Source: Streptomyces sp. SAI-127 (GTDB lineage: Bacteria; Actinomycetota; Actinomycetes; Streptomycetales; Streptomycetaceae). From it: a stretch of 64,000 nt of DNA. A program made the translations under genes and the position numbers. Below the pieces are notes generated by a model. That model saw nothing but the letters and a program-made list of their open reading frames with translations, did not search any database and was not told the DNA's origin. The stretch spans positions 4,960,001 through 5,024,000 of the forward strand of contig NZ_JARXYJ010000001.1 of NCBI RefSeq assembly GCF_029894425.1, given 5' to 3'. Below, piece after piece: positions 60,945 to 64,000 of the stretch (position 1 is its first letter; every line of letters starts with the position of its first letter).

Positions 60945-61310
60945 ATGCGCTCTGCTCGCATCCTCCTGACCACTGCGGCGGCCTCGGCCGTCCTTGCTCT
61001 CGGCGCTCCCGGCGCTTACGCGGCCGGCGACGACTGGGACTCGTCGGGCTCCTCCTACAGCAAGGAGAACAGGGACCCCAAGTACGACCCGGAGACCTAC
61101 AAGGACAAGGAGCACGGCCAGGACTCCGGCAGCAAGCAGGACGGCGGCGGCTGGAGCGGCAGCCACGAGAAGCCCCACGGCGGGATGCACACCGGGGGCG
61201 GCGGGCTGGCCTCCCCGGCGATGACCGCGGGCGGGCTCGCCGTGCTGGCGGTCGCCGGAACCGGTCTGTACGCGACGCGCCGTAAGAAGGTCGCCGGAAG
61301 CATGGCCTGA
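60945..61310 (+). CDS. Small secreted, membrane-anchored protein beside a sortase
   Basis: A 121-residue protein: signal peptide (RSARILLTTAAASAVLALGA ending AYAAG), a hydrophilic Gly/Ser/Lys-rich middle (DDWDSSGSSYSKENRDPKYD), a C-terminal hydrophobic segment (MTAGGLAVLAVAGTGLYATR) and a RRKK tail. This is the layout of a sortase substrate, but no LPxTG, LAxTG or similar motif precedes the hydrophobic segment; HTGGGGLASPA is the nearest sequence. The sortase gene follows 118 bases later. Confidence 0.75.
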   Translation: MRSARILLTTAAASAVLALGAPGAYAAGDDWDSSGSSYSKENRDPKYDPETYKDKEHGQDSGSKQDGGGWSGSHEKPHGGMHTGGGGLASPAMTAGGLAVLAVAGTGLYATRRKKVAGSMA

Positions 61311-61428
61311 GCCATGCCGGACGCGATAGCCGCCGTGGCCGCCACACGCGTGCGCCGTGGCGGCCCGGCCGGCCCTCCCCGTGCCCGTACGTCCGATCTG
61401 CTGCCGTCCCCTGGTGAGGTGGTGTCCG

Positions 61429-62121
61429 ATGGCAGTCCCTCCCCCTACCCCCGCAGACAACCCCGGCCACGAGGAGCCCGCCCCGACCGGGCAGGGATCC
61501 CACACCAAGATGATGCTGGGCGCCGTGGCGATCATGGTGCTGGCCCTCGGACTGTTCGGCGGTCAGGACGAGTCGTCGTCCGACGCCCCTGTGCCGCCGC
61601 GGGCCGCACCCGTGTCCGCGTCGGCTCCGCCGCCCCGGCAGGCGGCCGGGCAACCGGCCGGCCGGCATCTGCCGCGATCGAGGCCCGTACGTCTGCTGAT
61701 TCCGAAGATCTCGGTCGACGCCCCCTTCACGGACCTCGCCATCGGTCCCTCGGGCCGTCTCGAGCCGCCTCCCGCCCACGACGTCAACCTCGTCGGCTGG
61801 CATGCCAAGGGCGCCTCCCCGGGGGAGACGGGCACGGCGATCATCGCCGGGCATGTGGACACGGCGACGTCGGCGGCCGTCTTCGTTGATCTCGGAGAAC
61901 TCGAGAAAGGGGACGTCTTCCACGTCGACCGGGCCGACGGGCGCAGAGCGTCCTTCCTGGTCGACAGCGTGGAGACGTTCGACAAGGGCCACTTCCCCAG
62001 TCGGCGCGTGTACGAGGACACGGCCGCGGCCCAGGTCCGGCTCATCACCTGCGCGGGCGATTACGACCGTACGGCCAGGGACTACACCGACAACCTCGTG
62101 GTCTTCGCCCACCTGCTCTGA
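61429..62121 (+). CDS. Class F-type sortase
   Basis: A 230-residue membrane transpeptidase from ATG 61429. N-terminal signal anchor (MMLGAVAIMVLALGLFGGQD), then the sortase barrel: RLLIPKISVDAPFTDLAIGP, His in TAIIAGHVDTATSAA, Cys in QVRLITCAGDYDR, and an Arg in ARDYTDNLVVFAHLL. Attaches surface proteins or links its substrate to the envelope. Probably works on the small protein just upstream, which lacks a textbook sorting signal. Confidence 0.9.
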   Translation: MAVPPPTPADNPGHEEPAPTGQGSHTKMMLGAVAIMVLALGLFGGQDESSSDAPVPPRAAPVSASAPPPRQAAGQPAGRHLPRSRPVRLLIPKISVDAPFTDLAIGPSGRLEPPPAHDVNLVGWHAKGASPGETGTAIIAGHVDTATSAAVFVDLGELEKGDVFHVDRADGRRASFLVDSVETFDKGHFPSRRVYEDTAAAQVRLITCAGDYDRTARDYTDNLVVFAHLL

Positions 62122-62274
62122 GCCCGCCCCGCCCGGCCGCCGGGCCCGCCGGTCACCCCCACGGTGCATACGAGTCGCGCGCTCGCGGAGGCGGCCTGAC
62201 GATCGAGGAACGCCGACGTCATCCCCCGTGACCGGCGTCCGTCCGCCTCTGTCCCCGAAGGAGTTGTACACAGG

Positions 62275-63432
62275 ATGACCACCACGTCCGACCGTGTTTC
62301 GAAAGCGCCCGAGCAACAGGCCTCGCAGCGAGTCTCCCAGTCCGTGTTCGACGGCTCCAGGCTCCGTGTCGTCCTGTTGGTGGACGTCTACGACGGGGCC
62401 CAGCAGCAGTTCCTCGAGGCGTACGAGAGTCTGTGCAGCCAGGTCGCCTCCGTTCCCGGACATGTCAGCGACCAGCTGTGCCAGTCCATCGAGAACCCCT
62501 CCCAGTGGCTCATCACCAGTGAGTGGGAGAGCGCACCGCCGTTCCTCACCTGGGTGAACAGCGAGGAACACGTGCGGATGGTGGAGCCGCTGCACAGTTG
62601 CGTCCGGGACACCAGGTCGCTGCGCTTCCACATCGTCCGCGAGACCGGCGGCCCGGCGGTGCAGACCGGGCCCGGCAAACGCCGGCTCCAGGCGTCCCCC
62701 AGGATCGGTGACGGCCTGATCCGGCACGCGCTCACCTTCACGGTCAAGCCGGGCAGTGAGGACAAGGTCGCCAAGATCCTCGCCGGCTACACCTCACCGG
62801 AGCCGCGGGTCGACGACTCCACCCAGCTGTGCCGCACCTCTCTCTTCATGCACGGCAACCGGGTGGTCCGGGCCATCGAGGTGCGGGGCGACCTGCTCGC
62901 CGCGCTGCGCCACGTCGCCCGGCAGCCCGAGGTACGGGCCGTCGAGGAAGCCATCAACCCCTATCTCGAGCAGGACCGGGACCTCGACGACCCCGAGTCC
63001 GCCCGGCTCTTCTTCACCCGCGCGGCGCTGCCCGCCGTACACCATGTGACCACCGGTCAGGAGAGCCCGGAGGCGGAGCGGCACGCGCTGTACTACCCGG
63101 CCCGTGAAGGACGCGGTATGCAGCTGGCCGAGCTGCTCGCCCGGCAGGACGAGGCGGCGGCGGACGATCCGCGGGGACCGGTGCTGCGCAGCACGATCTT
63201 CCAGCGCGACGACGTCGTGATGCGGCTGGTCGACGTGCGCGGCGCCCTCGACAGCGACCCCGGCCCCGTGCTCGGTCTCACGGACCACGGCCGGGCGGCC
63301 GAGCTGACGGCACTGCTCGACGGCGAAGCCCTCGGACTTGACGCTCGGGCGCTGAAGGACAGCACCCCCGCCGACCTCCTCGCGGTCTCCCGCATGGATC
63401 TCGTCACCGACCGCCGCGCGCCCGGCGCCTGA
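62275..63432 (+). CDS. SchA/CurD-like protein (whiE ORF I-type)
   Basis: A 385-residue protein with two ferredoxin-like (antibiotic monooxygenase-type) repeats: [20 protein letters not shown] near the N-terminus and [20 protein letters not shown] in the middle, plus a C-terminal part ([20 protein letters not shown]). SchA/CurD domain proteins open spore-pigment type II PKS clusters. Start ATG 62275 after AAGGAG. It is followed by a cupin and the ketosynthase, the gene order of whiE ORF I-II-III. Confidence 0.85.
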   Translation: MTTTSDRVSKAPEQQASQRVSQSVFDGSRLRVVLLVDVYDGAQQQFLEAYESLCSQVASVPGHVSDQLCQSIENPSQWLITSEWESAPPFLTWVNSEEHVRMVEPLHSCVRDTRSLRFHIVRETGGPAVQTGPGKRRLQASPRIGDGLIRHALTFTVKPGSEDKVAKILAGYTSPEPRVDDSTQLCRTSLFMHGNRVVRAIEVRGDLLAALRHVARQPEVRAVEEAINPYLEQDRDLDDPESARLFFTRAALPAVHHVTTGQESPEAERHALYYPAREGRGMQLAELLARQDEAAADDPRGPVLRSTIFQRDDVVMRLVDVRGALDSDPGPVLGLTDHGRAAELTALLDGEALGLDARALKDSTPADLLAVSRMDLVTDRRAPGA

Positions 63433-63503
63433 TTCGCCGGCCACCGGGCCGTGACCGGCGGCCACGCCCTCATGTCGAAGCAGCACATGTTCGGAGGAAC
63501 GTC

Positions 63504-63965
63504 GTGATCAAACGTCATCCCGGAGTGGTGGATCTCAGCGAGGTCGAGCCCAACACCCGGCGCGGAGGCGATCTGCGCGCCATGCTCACCCCCACCACGG
63601 TCGGCTCCACCAGCGGTTTCATGGGCGTGGCCATCGTGCAGCCCGGCGACCGCATCGCCGAGCACTACCACCCGTACTCCGAGGAGTTCATCTACGTCGT
63701 CTGCGGACAGCTCGAGGTGGACCTGGACGGCGAGCCCCACCCGCTCCAACCCGAGCAGGGGCTCCTGATCCCGTCCCACATGCGGCACCGCTTCCGCAAC
63801 GTCGGCAATGTGGAGGCCCGCATGGTCTTCCACCTCGGCCCGCTGGCCCCCAGCCCACCGCTCGGGCACGTCGACACCGAGGACGCCGACGGCGTGCCGA
63901 TCCCGGCGGAGGCGGCCCACGCGGGTGCGGGCGGGCCGGCCGAACGATCCCGGCTGCGCTCATGA
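63504..63965 (+). CDS. Cupin-domain polyketide synthesis protein (whiE ORF II-type)
   Basis: A 153-residue single cupin. The metal-binding motif 1 is [20 protein letters not shown] and motif 2 is [20 protein letters not shown]. Short cupins of this kind belong to the whiE/cur spore-pigment clusters and may help cyclise or oxidise the polyketide. The stop overlaps the ketosynthase start as ATGA. Confidence 0.87.
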   Translation: MIKRHPGVVDLSEVEPNTRRGGDLRAMLTPTTVGSTSGFMGVAIVQPGDRIAEHYHPYSEEFIYVVCGQLEVDLDGEPHPLQPEQGLLIPSHMRHRFRNVGNVEARMVFHLGPLAPSPPLGHVDTEDADGVPIPAEAAHAGAGGPAERSRLRS

Positions 63966-64000
63966 GGAGGCGCGTGGCGGTCACCGGCATAGGAATCGTC
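63962..64000 (+). CDS. Type II PKS ketosynthase alpha, first 13 codons (cut by window end)
   Basis: Reads [13 protein letters not shown], the usual N-terminus of KS-alpha (whiE ORF III-type) proteins. ATG overlaps the cupin stop. Only the start is visible. Confidence 0.75.
   Translation, partial: MRRRVAVTGIGIV

Overview
The window is high-GC DNA with Streptomyces-type gene content. Evidence for this is the dnaK-grpE-dnaJ-hspR operon with HAIR operators, GTG starts with GTGA/ATGA overlaps, many ECF sigma and CU044_5270-type genes, WXG100/type VII secretion genes, and a spore-pigment (whiE-type) type II polyketide cluster entering at the right edge. All names come from reading the translated sequence; nothing was searched.

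Layout. 0-10.4 kb is core genome: the tail of a fibronectin-III protein, the leftward heat-shock operon, a glycosyltransferase-4/MraY-like membrane enzyme, and a large Fe-S oxidoreductase. From 8.9 to 18 kb several genes are interrupted by single-base frameshifts, mostly at short G/C runs: a nucleotidyltransferase, an FG-GAP lipoprotein, a Yip1 protein and a PIN toxin. 15.6-17.0 kb holds dcd and a phosphoribosyltransferase. A tRNA-Gly(CCC) at 17.25 kb has a 44-bp exact copy of its 3' part at 23.84 kb and a diverged copy at 18.25 kb. The DNA between and just beyond is a graveyard of toxin-antitoxin pieces (PIN, antitoxin, AbiEii-like) mixed with intact genes (an FG-GAP/FlgD-like secreted protein and an ECF sigma/CU044_5270 pair). 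No integrase is visible.

25.7-38 kb is a stress and envelope region: a sigma factor and membrane partner, an MFS exporter, a class II amidotransferase, an amphi-Trp protein, a MalT-like LuxR regulator, HdeD, SHOCT, DUF7144-like and DUF6325-like proteins. 38.5-41.3 kb is a large secreted beta-helix/PKD protein with three C-terminal repeats. 41.4-44.3 kb is a four-gene type VII secretion (WXG100) operon.

44.4-57.5 kb is the most interesting part: 13 reading frames on the minus strand, nearly all overlapping or within 50 bp. In transcription order they are: fatty acyl-AMP ligase, a 37-residue Phe-Asp-Gly repeat ORF, two 574-residue acyl-CoA dehydrogenases, ACP, KASIII-like enzyme, ATP-grasp ligase, LysA-type PLP decarboxylase, second ACP, a KAS-like protein without the nucleophile Cys, an acyl-CoA dehydrogenase C-domain protein, a full acyl-CoA dehydrogenase, and a phosphopantetheinyl transferase. 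My reading is that a ramoplanin/enduracidin-type unsaturated acyl-ACP cassette is joined to a butirosin-type (BtrI/J/K) carrier-bound amino-acid decarboxylation cassette, without any NRPS or modular PKS. An esterase/mycolyltransferase-like gene lies just upstream on the same strand.

59-64 kb carries an aromatic FAD hydroxylase, a small secreted protein, a sortase, the SchA/CurD-like and cupin genes of a whiE-type spore-pigment cluster, and the first codons of the ketosynthase.
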